From: Microvirga vignae
GTDB taxonomy: Bacteria; Pseudomonadota; Alphaproteobacteria; Rhizobiales; Beijerinckiaceae
Length of the DNA stretch: 45,941 nucleotides
NCBI RefSeq assembly: GCF_001017175.1
Contig: NZ_LCYG01000086.1
Span: forward strand, 1-45,941
Direction: 5' to 3'
This document shows, piece after piece, positions 1 through 6,760 of the stretch. The notes below the pieces were generated by a model. That model did not search any database. It was not told where the DNA came from and saw nothing but the letters and a program-made list of their open reading frames with translations. Positions within the stretch are counted from its first letter, which is position 1; each line of letters opens with the position of its first letter. Position numbers and translations under genes: made by a program.

Positions 1-11
1 ACGCTCTACAG

Positions 12-37
12 CATGGCCGGCCTTCAAGCCGGCCATG
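12..37. terminator. Inverted repeat, probable terminator of a gene left of the window
   Basis: A perfect 10-base stem (CATGGCCGGC and its complement) closes a 6-base loop CTTCAA. It is followed by a weak T-rich stretch (TTCGTTTG). It lies just inside the window and 40 bases before the first gene, so it probably ends transcription of a gene to the left. It could instead be one of the GC-rich palindromes scattered in this genome. Confidence 0.5.
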
Positions 38-77
38 TTCGTTTGTAGGTTTGTGCAGGATTCATGGAGTCATTGCC

Positions 78-416
78 ATGCCTCATTTCGAGGAATTCTA
101 CGCCAACAAGCTGCGCGGTGGTCTTGGCGTCGTGGATGCCGAAGCCGTGCTCGACTTGCGCGGTGCATCCCGCGAGCAGGCTTCGGCCTCCCTTCAGGAC
201 ATGTTGGAGCGCAGCCGCTTCGCGCATGCCAAATCCGTCGCCGTGCGCCTCGACCCGCCACCGGAAGGCGGCGGCGAAACGCTCTTCCAGCCTATCGGCA
301 AGGCACTGCTGGAAGCCAAAAAACGCGGCTGGATCGACCGGTTGCAGACACTGCCCGCCAGCGACGGCTTGGGCTTCTACGTGGTGCTCGCCGGAAAGCC
401 GGAACGAGAAAGCTGA
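78..416 (+). CDS. Conserved hypothetical protein, 112 aa
   Basis: I do not recognise a named family. The start at 78 is chosen because a GGAG motif lies 8 bases upstream; an in-frame ATG at 51 has no such site. The protein begins MPHFEEFYANKLRGG, then has a segment reading VLDLRGASREQA, reminiscent of the strand-helix start of small alpha/beta domains, and ends with a predicted strand (GLGFYVVLAGKP). There is no signal peptide, membrane segment or cysteine, so it is probably cytoplasmic. It stands alone, convergent with the DUF2937 gene, with about 60 bases between the stops. Composition and codon use match the surroundings, so it looks like a real gene of unknown role. Confidence 0.7.
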   Translation: MPHFEEFYANKLRGGLGVVDAEAVLDLRGASREQASASLQDMLERSRFAHAKSVAVRLDPPPEGGGETLFQPIGKALLEAKKRGWIDRLQTLPASDGLGFYVVLAGKPERES

Positions 417-478
417 CCGATTGGGTTAACACCGGAACTCATCCCGAGGAGGTCGGAGATCGCTGTGGAGGGATTTGA

Positions 479-1015
479 TCAGGCTCTCACCTGCTGGCGC
501 GGTCGTCTGAAGAGACTGCGCAGAAATCCTGCAATGAGGAGAATCCCGCCCCACACGACGATGAAGCCGATGACGGTGGAGATGACGCCTTCTTCCGTCA
601 CGGGCATGGCGGGCTCGAAATCGCGATAGGTTGCTTCCATCACATCCCCGTCGCCCTCGCGCACCATCAGCGCAATGCGCGCGAAGGGGCCTGCCTGCAT
701 CATGACTTCACGATGCGACTGAAGCCGTTCGAGGCGCTCGACATTGGCCTGCACGGCCGCACCCTGTCGGCTGACGAGAGTGTCCGGGTTCGAGCGCAGT
801 CGTGCGATGGCGCTGTCCTGCGTTTCGCCATTGGCCTGCGCATCCGCATCGAACTGTGCGATCACGCGCTTGAGTTCGTCGATCGCACCGCCGAGGCGCT
901 GGCGATATTGCTGGGCATATTCCGGCCCCTGCGACGCAGCAACACCGCCGAGCAGACCGAGGCCAAAAGCGATGATGCGAACGATGCGTGACACGTTTCG
1001 AACCCTCTGGAGCAT
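479..1015 (-). CDS. DUF2937-family membrane protein
   Basis: This 178-aa protein has one hydrophobic segment near the N-terminus (IVRIIAFGLGLLGGVAAS, about residues 9-26) and one near the C-terminus (VIGFIVVWGGILLIAGFL). Between them is a roughly 110-residue charged helical region containing the EYAQQYRQRLGGAIDEL stretch typical of DUF2937. The topology suggests both ends in the inner membrane and the helical middle in the periplasm. No function is known for the family. The reading frame stays open to 1126, but the extra 37 residues would be encoded by the repeat at 1010-1116, so I chose the ATG at 1015 where the hydrophobic segment begins. No strong ribosome-binding site is visible there. 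Confidence 0.75.
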   Translation of the reverse strand: MLQRVRNVSRIVRIIAFGLGLLGGVAASQGPEYAQQYRQRLGGAIDELKRVIAQFDADAQANGETQDSAIARLRSNPDTLVSRQGAAVQANVERLERLQSHREVMMQAGPFARIALMVREGDGDVMEATYRDFEPAMPVTEEGVISTVIGFIVVWGGILLIAGFLRSLFRRPRQQVRA

Positions 1016-1116
1016 CGGACCTAAAAATGGAAGCCACTTTTGGGATCCATCCGATGCTCTCTTCCGCAGGGAGCGCATCGTGCGGAAAACCGGATCCACT
1101 TTTCCGAACGATTCGC
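1010..1116. repeat. Composite palindromic intergenic repeat, copy A
   Basis: Two consecutive imperfect palindromes. The first (1010-1059) runs from GAGCATCGG to CCGATGCTC with CCACTTTTGGGATC inside. The second (1071-1116) runs from GAGCGCATCG to CGATTCGCT with GGATCCACTTTTCC inside. The first half matches the reverse complement of 45759-45808 at 41 of 50 positions by my manual alignment, and a diverged version of the second half lies beside that copy too. Elements of this kind are familiar in Rhizobiales genomes. Here it separates the DUF2937 gene from the 96-aa gene. Confidence 0.8.
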
Positions 1117-1406
1117 TAAACGTCAAACGCGGCGCGGATGTCTTGTTCCGTCACTTCGTCGAGGGTCTTCTGCACCTTGAGCGCCCTGGTCTTCTTTCCC
1201 GGCTCCATCACCAGAATGACGGTTTCGATGCCGGGACAGCCGGGATCGTTGCAGGCGATCTCGTTGACGGCGAAGGCCGTCTCAGGTGAGGCCCGGAGCG
1301 CCGTGCGCGCCAGCTCCTTCACGCGCTCGATGGCCTCCCGATCCGGTTTCGGCAGGCCGAACGTTCCTCTCAAGAAAGCGCCGAACAAAGCCACGGGCGA
1401 TCTCAT
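1116..1406 (-). CDS. Small conserved protein with CNDPGCP motif, 96 aa
   Basis: A 96-aa protein of unknown function. Its central motif is NEIACNDPGCPGIETVILV, with two cysteines five residues apart flanking an acidic-proline-glycine core. That looks like a conserved structural or metal-binding motif, though I cannot assign it to a characterised family. The start ATG at 1406 overlaps the stop of the WD40 gene in an ATGA arrangement (1403-1406), so translation is probably coupled. The reading frame extends further upstream, but that part overlaps the WD40 gene in another frame and is a shadow. No signal peptide is visible and the protein is probably cytoplasmic. Confidence 0.75.
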   Translation of the reverse strand: MRSPVALFGAFLRGTFGLPKPDREAIERVKELARTALRASPETAFAVNEIACNDPGCPGIETVILVMEPGKKTRALKVQKTLDEVTEQDIRAAFDV

Positions 1407-2410
1407 GTGGGCAGGGTCAGGATGCCGGCCTGGCCGTCCTCGCAGCCGAAGGCCAGGCGCTTGCCGCCCTTGTCCCAAGCCATTGCCGTGACGCCGCTGC
1501 CCTTGACGGCAGGGCGCACGAGAAGCTCGGAAGCATCGTTCAGGCGGATAAGCAGGATGCAGCCGTCCTCGTAAGCGACCGCCAGCACATAGGTGTTGGG
1601 GTGGAAGGCCACGCGGCTCACTTTCGCGGGCCGCACGCCGCACTCGCGCGGAGCCTTGCCCATCGGCCCTTCCTTCGACTCGAAAGGCCAGATGATCGCC
1701 GCTTCCGCGCCGGAGGTGGCAAGCCATTTGCCGTCATGCGACCAGGAGAAGGAGCGCGTCTTGGACGGATAGCCGCTCATGCGCATGTGGCCCTTATCGG
1801 GAATGAGCCGCCAGCCGTGAAGCGCATTCTCCTGCATGGAGGTCACCACGAAGCGGGCATCGGGCGACCAGGTCACGTCGAGATGCGAGCCCTTCCACTC
1901 GAGCACTTCGGGCTTCGCGTCCACATTGGGGAACCACAATGTCGCGCCGTTGTAATGCGAGATCGCGAGGCGATAGCCCTTGGGAGCGAAGGCAAGGCCG
2001 CGCGCGGTGGAGGGCACTTCCAGCATCTTCTCGCGGCCCTTGTTGTCGCGAGCGAAGACGCGCTTGCCCGCAGCATAGGCGAAGGCGCCGCCTGCGCTCA
2101 GCGCCAGCGAGTCGACCCACGCGCCTTTGGCCTCGGCCAGGGTCTTCGTGGAACCGTCGGCGCCGGTCACGGCTACGCGACCGTCGTCGCCACCGGTGAC
2201 GAAGCGCTCGCCGTCGCTCGCGCCCACCAGAACGCCCGCATCGGGATGGGCATCCACGCGATGGGTCTCGCCATCCTTCACCAGCAGCACGCCGCCATCG
2301 CCAAGGCCAAAGGCGGCGGTGCCCTTCAGCCAGCCGATGGCGGTCACATGCGCGCCTGCAGCAACAGGCGCCACGCTTTGGGTCAAGGACGGAGCAGCTC
2401 CAGCACTCAT
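1403..2410 (-). CDS. WD40-repeat beta-propeller protein
   Basis: A 335-aa protein built from repeated blade-like units: AIGWLKGTAAFGLGDGGVLLV, SLALSAGGAFAYAAGKRVFA, DVTWSPDARFVVTSMQENALHGWRL, SFSWSHDGKWLATSGAEAAIIWPF, RVAFHPNTYVLAVAYEDGCILLI and AMAWDKGGKRLAFGCEDGQAGIL. This is enough for a six- or seven-bladed propeller. WD40 proteins are scaffolds; no catalytic residues are expected. There is no signal peptide, so it is probably cytoplasmic. I chose the ATG at 2410 because AAGGGA lies 8 bases upstream; an in-frame ATG at 2440 has no such site. It is translationally coupled to the downstream 96-aa gene. It lies on the same strand as the zinc operon but is separated from it by an opposing small gene and a terminator. 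Confidence 0.85.
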   Translation of the reverse strand: MSAGAAPSLTQSVAPVAAGAHVTAIGWLKGTAAFGLGDGGVLLVKDGETHRVDAHPDAGVLVGASDGERFVTGGDDGRVAVTGADGSTKTLAEAKGAWVDSLALSAGGAFAYAAGKRVFARDNKGREKMLEVPSTARGLAFAPKGYRLAISHYNGATLWFPNVDAKPEVLEWKGSHLDVTWSPDARFVVTSMQENALHGWRLIPDKGHMRMSGYPSKTRSFSWSHDGKWLATSGAEAAIIWPFESKEGPMGKAPRECGVRPAKVSRVAFHPNTYVLAVAYEDGCILLIRLNDASELLVRPAVKGSGVTAMAWDKGGKRLAFGCEDGQAGILTLPT

Positions 2411-2582
2411 CGAAACATTCCCTTCAGGTGGGTTCCCCATAGCACGGTTGCAGGGATGGAAGGCAAGGCAGGGTTCAGGCGGTCAATGGGTTGCCGTGCA
2501 CCTTGGCGGTACGCCTTTTGAGACATGGCCATTACCATGCGGCAGACCCATCATAGGATTTTTGATGATCGGGAGCTGCGGC

Positions 2583-2846
2583 ATGCGAATTCTGAGCTTG
2601 ATTGCTTTTGTCATGACGGCGCTCGGTTCGATGGGAGCCTCTGCTCAGACCATGGGCGGGATTCCTGCTCAAGGAGGAGGTGAGACCTCGGCTCAAAGGG
2701 CGGCCCAGAAGGCATCCTGCGAGAGGGATGCCCGGTTGATTTACCGGAACGGCAGAGACATCTCCGAGCAATGGCTCCAGCAGGTCAGGACGACCCGCAG
2801 GGCCTATGTCCAGGAATGCATGACGAAAGCCGGTTTTGCGCCATGA
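2583..2846 (+). CDS. Small secreted hypothetical protein, 87 aa
   Basis: The first 22 residues (MRILSLIAFVMTALGSMGASAQ) form a clear Sec signal peptide ending in an Ala-X-Ala-like cleavage site. The mature part is about 65 residues: a Gly/Gln-rich linker, then a charged helical segment with two cysteines (KASCERDARLIY and YVQECMTKAGF) that could form a disulfide in the periplasm. I chose the ATG at 2583, which has GGGAG 7 bases upstream; the upstream in-frame ATG at 2565 would spoil the signal peptide. The gene is divergent from the WD40 gene and convergent with the CobW gene. Its function is unknown. Confidence 0.75.
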   Translation: MRILSLIAFVMTALGSMGASAQTMGGIPAQGGGETSAQRAAQKASCERDARLIYRNGRDISEQWLQQVRTTRRAYVQECMTKAGFAP

Positions 2847-2859
2847 GCCGTATGTGATT

Positions 2860-2884
2860 CCAGGGGCAGGTGTTCTGCCCCTGG
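2860..2884. terminator. Terminator hairpin between convergent genes
   Basis: A perfect 10-base stem (CCAGGGGCAG and its complement) closes a GTGTT loop. It sits exactly between the stop of the small secreted protein and the stop of the CobW gene. There is no long T run on either side, so it may act weakly in both directions. Its position between two converging transcripts supports the call. Confidence 0.7.
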
Positions 2885-2896
2885 AGTGAAACGTGT

Positions 2897-3859
2897 TCAG
2901 GCCGCGCAGGCGAGGAAGCCCTCGCGGATCGCCTTCTCGTTCAGGTCGCGGCCGATGAAGACCACCTTGGAGGTGTGCTTCTCGCCGGGCTTCCACTCGC
3001 CCTGCACATCGCCGTCCAGGATCATGTGCACGCCCTGGAAAACGAAGCGCTTCGGCTCGTTCGGGAAGGCCACGATGCCCTTGCAGCGCAGGATGTTCGG
3101 ACCCTCGACCTGGGTCAGGTTTGAGATCCACGGCATGAACTTTTCAGGGTCCACCTCGCCATCGATGGCGACGGAGACGGACTGCATCTCCTCGTCATGA
3201 TGATGGTGGTGGCCTTCCTCAAGGAAGTCAGGCTCGAGCTCGATGATGCGGTCGAGATCAAAGGCCTTGCGGTCGAGCACCTCGCCGATAGGGATGGCGC
3301 AGTTCTGCGTGCGATGGACCTTCGCGTAAGGATTGATGGCGCGGATGCGCGCCTCGACGGCATCGAGCTCTTCCGGCGTCACGAGATCGATCTTGTTGAG
3401 GATGATCACATCCGCGAAGGCGATCTGGTTCTTGGCCTCGGGCGCGTCCTTGAGGCGGTCGGACAGCCACTTGGCGTCAGCCACCGTCACCACGGCATCC
3501 AGGCGCGCGGTGTCGGACACGTCCTGGTCCATGAAGAAGGTCTGGGCGACGGGAGCGGGGTCTGCAAGGCCCGTGGTCTCGACGATGATCGCGTCGAACT
3601 TGCCCTTGCGCTTCATCAGGCCGTCGAGAATGCGGATCAGGTCGCCGCGCACGGTGCAGCAGATGCACCCGTTGTTCATCTCGAACACTTCCTCGTCGGC
3701 GCCGACGACGAGCTCGTTATCGATGCCGATCTCGCCAAACTCATTGACGATCACGGCATATTTCTTGCCGTGGGGTTCGGTGAGGATGCGGTTGAGGAGG
3801 GTGGTCTTACCGGCGCCAAGATAGCCTGTGAGGACGGTAACGGGGATCTTGTCGGTCAT
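2897..3859 (-). CDS. CobW/COG0523-family GTPase, probable zinc metallochaperone
   Basis: A 320-aa G3E-family GTPase. Visible motifs are the Walker A loop GYLGAGKTT (about residues 12-20), the metal-binding GCICC motif (64-68), the ETTGLADP switch region, the NKID guanine-specificity motif, and a histidine-rich insertion (GHHHHHDEE, near residue 215) followed by the CobW C-terminal domain. Family members deliver metals, often zinc, to client enzymes. It is the last gene of a minus-strand run with znuC, znuB and znuA, starting 61 bases after the znuA stop, which favours zinc over cobalt. The ATG at 3859 places the Walker A loop at the usual distance from the start; an in-frame ATG at 3898 would add 13 residues. 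Cobalamin synthesis is unlikely because no cob genes are nearby. Confidence 0.88.
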   Translation of the reverse strand: MTDKIPVTVLTGYLGAGKTTLLNRILTEPHGKKYAVIVNEFGEIGIDNELVVGADEEVFEMNNGCICCTVRGDLIRILDGLMKRKGKFDAIIVETTGLADPAPVAQTFFMDQDVSDTARLDAVVTVADAKWLSDRLKDAPEAKNQIAFADVIILNKIDLVTPEELDAVEARIRAINPYAKVHRTQNCAIPIGEVLDRKAFDLDRIIELEPDFLEEGHHHHHDEEMQSVSVAIDGEVDPEKFMPWISNLTQVEGPNILRCKGIVAFPNEPKRFVFQGVHMILDGDVQGEWKPGEKHTSKVVFIGRDLNEKAIREGFLACAA

Positions 3860-3920
3860 CGGACGGTTCCAGGAAACTCTTTGAAGGCTGTCCCTCAAAG
3901 GTCAGGGACAGCAGGGGCTT

Positions 3921-4853
3921 TCAGCTCGACAGGGCCGCGCTGAAAGCCCTTATATTGTGTCTCATCATGTCAATGTAAGTGCCAGCGGGACCGTTCGAGT
4001 CGGAAAGCGCATCGGAATAGACCCTCTCGCCGATCTTGGCCCCGGTCTCCTTGGCGATCCGCTCCATGAGGCGGGCGTCCGAGACGTTCTCCACGAAAAC
4101 AGCGCTGATCTTCTCCCGCTTGATCTGCTGGATGATCCTGGCCACGTCCTTGGCAGAGGCTTCGGCTTCCGTCGAGACGCCCTGCGGGGAGACGAAGTCG
4201 ATCCCATAGGCGTCCTCGAAATAGCGGAAGGCATCGTGAGAGGTGATGATCTTGCGCCGGTCTGCAGGGATCTTGGCGACGAGATCCTTCAGTTCTGCCT
4301 CGAGGACCTCGAGCTTGGCGAGGTAGTCGGCGGCATTGGCCTCGTAAGCGGCACTGCCGGCGGTATCCGCTGCAATCAGGGCGTCGCGGATATTGGCCAC
4401 GTAGATTTTCGCGTTGCCGATGTTTTGCCAGGCATGAGGATCGACGCCCTCGTGGCCATGATCGTGTCCGTGGTTATGGCCGTGTTCCTCCTCTCCCTCG
4501 AGAGGCTTGAGGCCCCTGGACACTTCGATCGTCGCCGCCTTGGTGCCGGAGGACTTCACGAGACGGTCGATCCAGCCTTCGAACTTGAGGCCGTTGGTGA
4601 AGACGATCTTCGCTTCCGTCAGACGCCGCCCGTCGGCGGGTGTGGGCGAATAGACATGGGCATCGCCGTTTGGGCCGACGAAGGTCGTCAGATCCACGCG
4701 TTCGCCGCCGACATGACGCACGAGATCGCCGAGGATCGAGAAGGTCGCCACGACCTTGAGCTTCTCAGAGGTCTGCGCCGCGGCCGGCATGAGCGAACCG
4801 GCGAGCGCCAGAGAGCCTGCAAGCCAAGACAGAGCAATTCTTCTCGTCAGCAT
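3921..4853 (-). CDS. znuA: Periplasmic zinc-binding protein of an ABC transporter (ZnuA)
   Basis: A 310-aa cluster A-I metal-binding protein. It has a signal peptide (residues 1-26, ending AAA), the metal-ligand histidine H66 in GDAHVYSPTP, a histidine- and glutamate-rich loop at 121-140 (EEEHGHNHGHDHGH) ending in H140 of DPHAWQ, and a further histidine in ITSHDAFRYF near residue 207. The long His-rich loop is typical of zinc-specific rather than manganese-specific members. It captures zinc in the periplasm and hands it to ZnuB. AAGGA lies 7 bases before the ATG. It starts 21 bases after znuB and is followed by the CobW GTPase, forming one operon. Confidence 0.93.
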   Translation of the reverse strand: MLTRRIALSWLAGSLALAGSLMPAAAQTSEKLKVVATFSILGDLVRHVGGERVDLTTFVGPNGDAHVYSPTPADGRRLTEAKIVFTNGLKFEGWIDRLVKSSGTKAATIEVSRGLKPLEGEEEHGHNHGHDHGHEGVDPHAWQNIGNAKIYVANIRDALIAADTAGSAAYEANAADYLAKLEVLEAELKDLVAKIPADRRKIITSHDAFRYFEDAYGIDFVSPQGVSTEAEASAKDVARIIQQIKREKISAVFVENVSDARLMERIAKETGAKIGERVYSDALSDSNGPAGTYIDMMRHNIRAFSAALSS

Positions 4854-4874
4854 GATGAGATCCTTACTTGAGTT

Positions 4875-5741
4875 TTAAGCTTCCAGGTGCCTGCCGGGCC
4901 ATGCGAGCCACAGCACGCCGCCTTCGCGGCCAATCAGCAGAGACGCGACATAGACGACACCGGCCGAGAGAATGATGGCGGGGCCTGCGGGCAGCTCCGC
5001 ATGGAACGAGAGCAGAAGGCCCGCGATGCCTGAAACGATGCCGATGAGGATGGAGACGATCATCATCATGGTGATGTCGCTGGTCCAGAAGCGCGCCGCA
5101 GTGGCGGGCAGCATCATCATGCCGACTGCCAGCAGCGTGCCGAGGGCATGGAAACCGCCAACGAGGTTCATCACCACGAGTCCGAGAAAGATGAGATGCG
5201 TCGGCGTTCCGGCACGACTCACGGAGCGCAGAAATATCGGGTCCACGCATTCAAGTACGAGCGGGCGGTAGAGCACGGCGAGCGCCAAAACCGTCAGCGT
5301 CGAAATGGAAGCGAGCAGCAGCAGCGTGTTGTCGTCGAGGGCCAGCACCGTGCCGAAGAGCACGTGCAGCAGATCGACGTTCGAGCCGCGAAGCGACACG
5401 ATGGTGACGCCGAGCGCCAACGAGAGCAGGTAGAAGGCTGCGAGCGACGCATCTTCCTTCAGAGATGTGAAGCGTGAGACGAGGCCTGCCGCCATGGCAA
5501 CGACGACGCCCGCCGCCAATCCGCCGATGGTCATGGCCGGAAGAGACAGGCCTGCGAGCAGATAGCCGATCGCCGCACCAGGCAGGATGGCATGCGCCAT
5601 GGCATCACCCGTGAGACTCATGCGGCGCAGCATCAGAAACACGCCGATGGGGCCGCCGCCGAGTGCGATGGCGATCACGCCCACGAGGGCGCGCTGTATG
5701 AACTCGAATTCGGAGAAGGGGGTGTAAAGGAGGTCGAGCAC
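4875..5741 (-). CDS. znuB: Zinc ABC transporter permease (ZnuB)
   Basis: A 288-aa integral membrane protein of the ABC-3 family with about eight or nine hydrophobic segments. It includes the conserved FLMLRRMSLTGDAMAHAILPGAA region that contacts the ATPase, and GFHALGTLLAVGMMMLPATAA. It forms the inner-membrane channel for zinc. I chose a GTG start at 5741 with AAGGG 7 bases upstream, leaving a 10-base gap to the znuC stop. The longer ATG form from 5792 would overlap znuC by 41 bases and add an unconserved, weakly hydrophilic N-terminus. It sits between znuC and znuA in the same operon. Confidence 0.92.
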   Translation of the reverse strand: MLDLLYTPFSEFEFIQRALVGVIAIALGGGPIGVFLMLRRMSLTGDAMAHAILPGAAIGYLLAGLSLPAMTIGGLAAGVVVAMAAGLVSRFTSLKEDASLAAFYLLSLALGVTIVSLRGSNVDLLHVLFGTVLALDDNTLLLLASISTLTVLALAVLYRPLVLECVDPIFLRSVSRAGTPTHLIFLGLVVMNLVGGFHALGTLLAVGMMMLPATAARFWTSDITMMMIVSILIGIVSGIAGLLLSFHAELPAGPAIILSAGVVYVASLLIGREGGVLWLAWPGRHLEA

Positions 5742-5751
5742 GGATGATCCC

Positions 5752-6501
5752 TTATGCAGCGCCGCGCTGGCAGACATGCGCATGCGGATCATGCGCCTCG
5801 ACCATGCGGCGGGCCTTCAGGAGGTTCTCGGCGCTCAACACATCGAGCGTCTCGCCCCAGGCCACAGGCTCGCGGGCAATGAGCAGCGTCTCGGGGAACA
5901 CACGCCGGACCATGTCGAGATCGTGCAGAACCGCCACGACGGTGCGGGATTCGTCATGCCAGCGGCGCACGAGATCGAGCAGGTCTGCGGTCGTCTTGGC
6001 ATCGATGGCGGTGAACGGCTCGTCGAGCAGGATCACCGGTGCATCCTGCAGCAGCAGGCGCGCGAAGAGGGCGCGCTGCATCTGCCCGCCGGACAGGGTG
6101 GAGATGGGACGACGCTCGAACCCGATGAGGCCAACGGCCGCCAGGGCCTCCTCGACCTTGGTGCGATCCTTCGCCGCGATGCCGCCGAACAGCCCCGAGC
6201 GGGACCAGAGCCCCATGGCGACGAGATCGTAGACCGAGAGCGGGAAGGACCGGTCGATCTCCGCCGCCTGCGGCAGATAGGCGATCTCGGAGGAGGGGCC
6301 GTTGAGTCGGATATGGCCCTCGAGCGGCTTCAGGGTCCCAATGATACCCTTGAGCAAGGTCGACTTGCCGGCCCCGTTGGGGCCGACCACGGCCATGAGG
6401 CTTCCGGCCGGGATGTCCCCGTCGAGGTGATGCACGGCGGGCCTGCGGCCATAGCCGAGGGTCACTTCGTCGAAACCGATGGCGGTGGAGGGCTTCGGCA
6501 T
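5752..6501 (-). CDS. znuC: Zinc ABC transporter ATP-binding protein (ZnuC)
   Basis: A 249-aa ABC ATPase with Walker A GPNGAGKST (residues 40-48), the Q-loop in AYLPQAAEID (near 78), signature LSGGQMQRA (136-144), Walker B VILLDEP (156-162) and the H-loop in VAVLHDLD. It powers zinc import with ZnuB and ZnuA. The start lies 3 bases after the stop of a 54-aa His-rich membrane protein, so it is almost certainly the second gene of the operon. The C-terminus has a modest histidine patch (EAHDPHAHVC) that could sense or bind metal. Confidence 0.93.
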   Translation of the reverse strand: MPKPSTAIGFDEVTLGYGRRPAVHHLDGDIPAGSLMAVVGPNGAGKSTLLKGIIGTLKPLEGHIRLNGPSSEIAYLPQAAEIDRSFPLSVYDLVAMGLWSRSGLFGGIAAKDRTKVEEALAAVGLIGFERRPISTLSGGQMQRALFARLLLQDAPVILLDEPFTAIDAKTTADLLDLVRRWHDESRTVVAVLHDLDMVRRVFPETLLIAREPVAWGETLDVLSAENLLKARRMVEAHDPHAHVCQRGAA

Positions 6502-6504
6502 GAC

Positions 6505-6669
6505 TTACCCCATTACCTGGAGAACCATCAGCCACAGGACGCCTAAGAGCACGGCAGCGCCCGCCAGTCGCTGCCAGACCGAGAGGCGAAGCAGCGAAAA
6601 GGTTGGTTCTGCGGCAAGGACCCGGTGCTCATGGCCATGATGATGGCCGTGGTGGTGGCTGTGCGACAT
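6505..6669 (-). CDS. His-rich single-pass membrane microprotein at the head of the zinc operon
   Basis: A 54-aa reading frame too short for standard ORF cut-offs. It begins MSHSHHHGHHHGHEHRVL, with nine histidines in the first 15 residues. A short amphipathic stretch follows, then a hydrophobic helix (LAGAAVLLGVLWLMVLQVMG, residues 35-54), and it ends immediately with TAA. Only 3 bases separate the stop from the znuC start, so it is the first gene of the operon. A GGAGG lies just one base before the ATG at 6669, which is unusually close; an in-frame ATG four codons upstream (6681) is an alternative start. I infer a metal-buffering or transporter-accessory role from composition and context. 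I know of no characterised homologue. Confidence 0.7.
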   Translation of the reverse strand: MSHSHHHGHHHGHEHRVLAAEPTFSLLRLSVWQRLAGAAVLLGVLWLMVLQVMG

Positions 6670-6705
6670 GCCTCCACACATAGACCGGATCGGTCGCCGT
6701 TTCCA

Positions 6706-6731
6706 GGGGCGTATAGTATTTTATACTCCCC
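6706..6731. promoter_or_regulatory. Palindromic operator candidate of the zinc operon
   Basis: A 26-base imperfect inverted repeat with arms GGGGCGTATA and TATACTCCCC around an A/T-rich centre. Twenty of 26 positions pair. It lies about 37 bases upstream of the first gene of the zinc operon, where a Fur-family repressor such as Zur would be expected. It is not a clear match to the alphaproteobacterial Zur consensus I remember (ATGTTATAACAT-like), although both share a TATA/TATA symmetric core. The regulator is therefore inferred from position only. Confidence 0.5.
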
Positions 6732-6760
6732 TGTTAATATCATGGTTTGCAAGCGAAATC

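Noticed and set aside
2897..3859. Calling the CobW-family protein a cobalamin biosynthesis enzyme
   Set aside because: There is no cobalamin gene nearby. The zinc-operon context, GCICC motif and His-rich loop favour a zinc metallochaperone.
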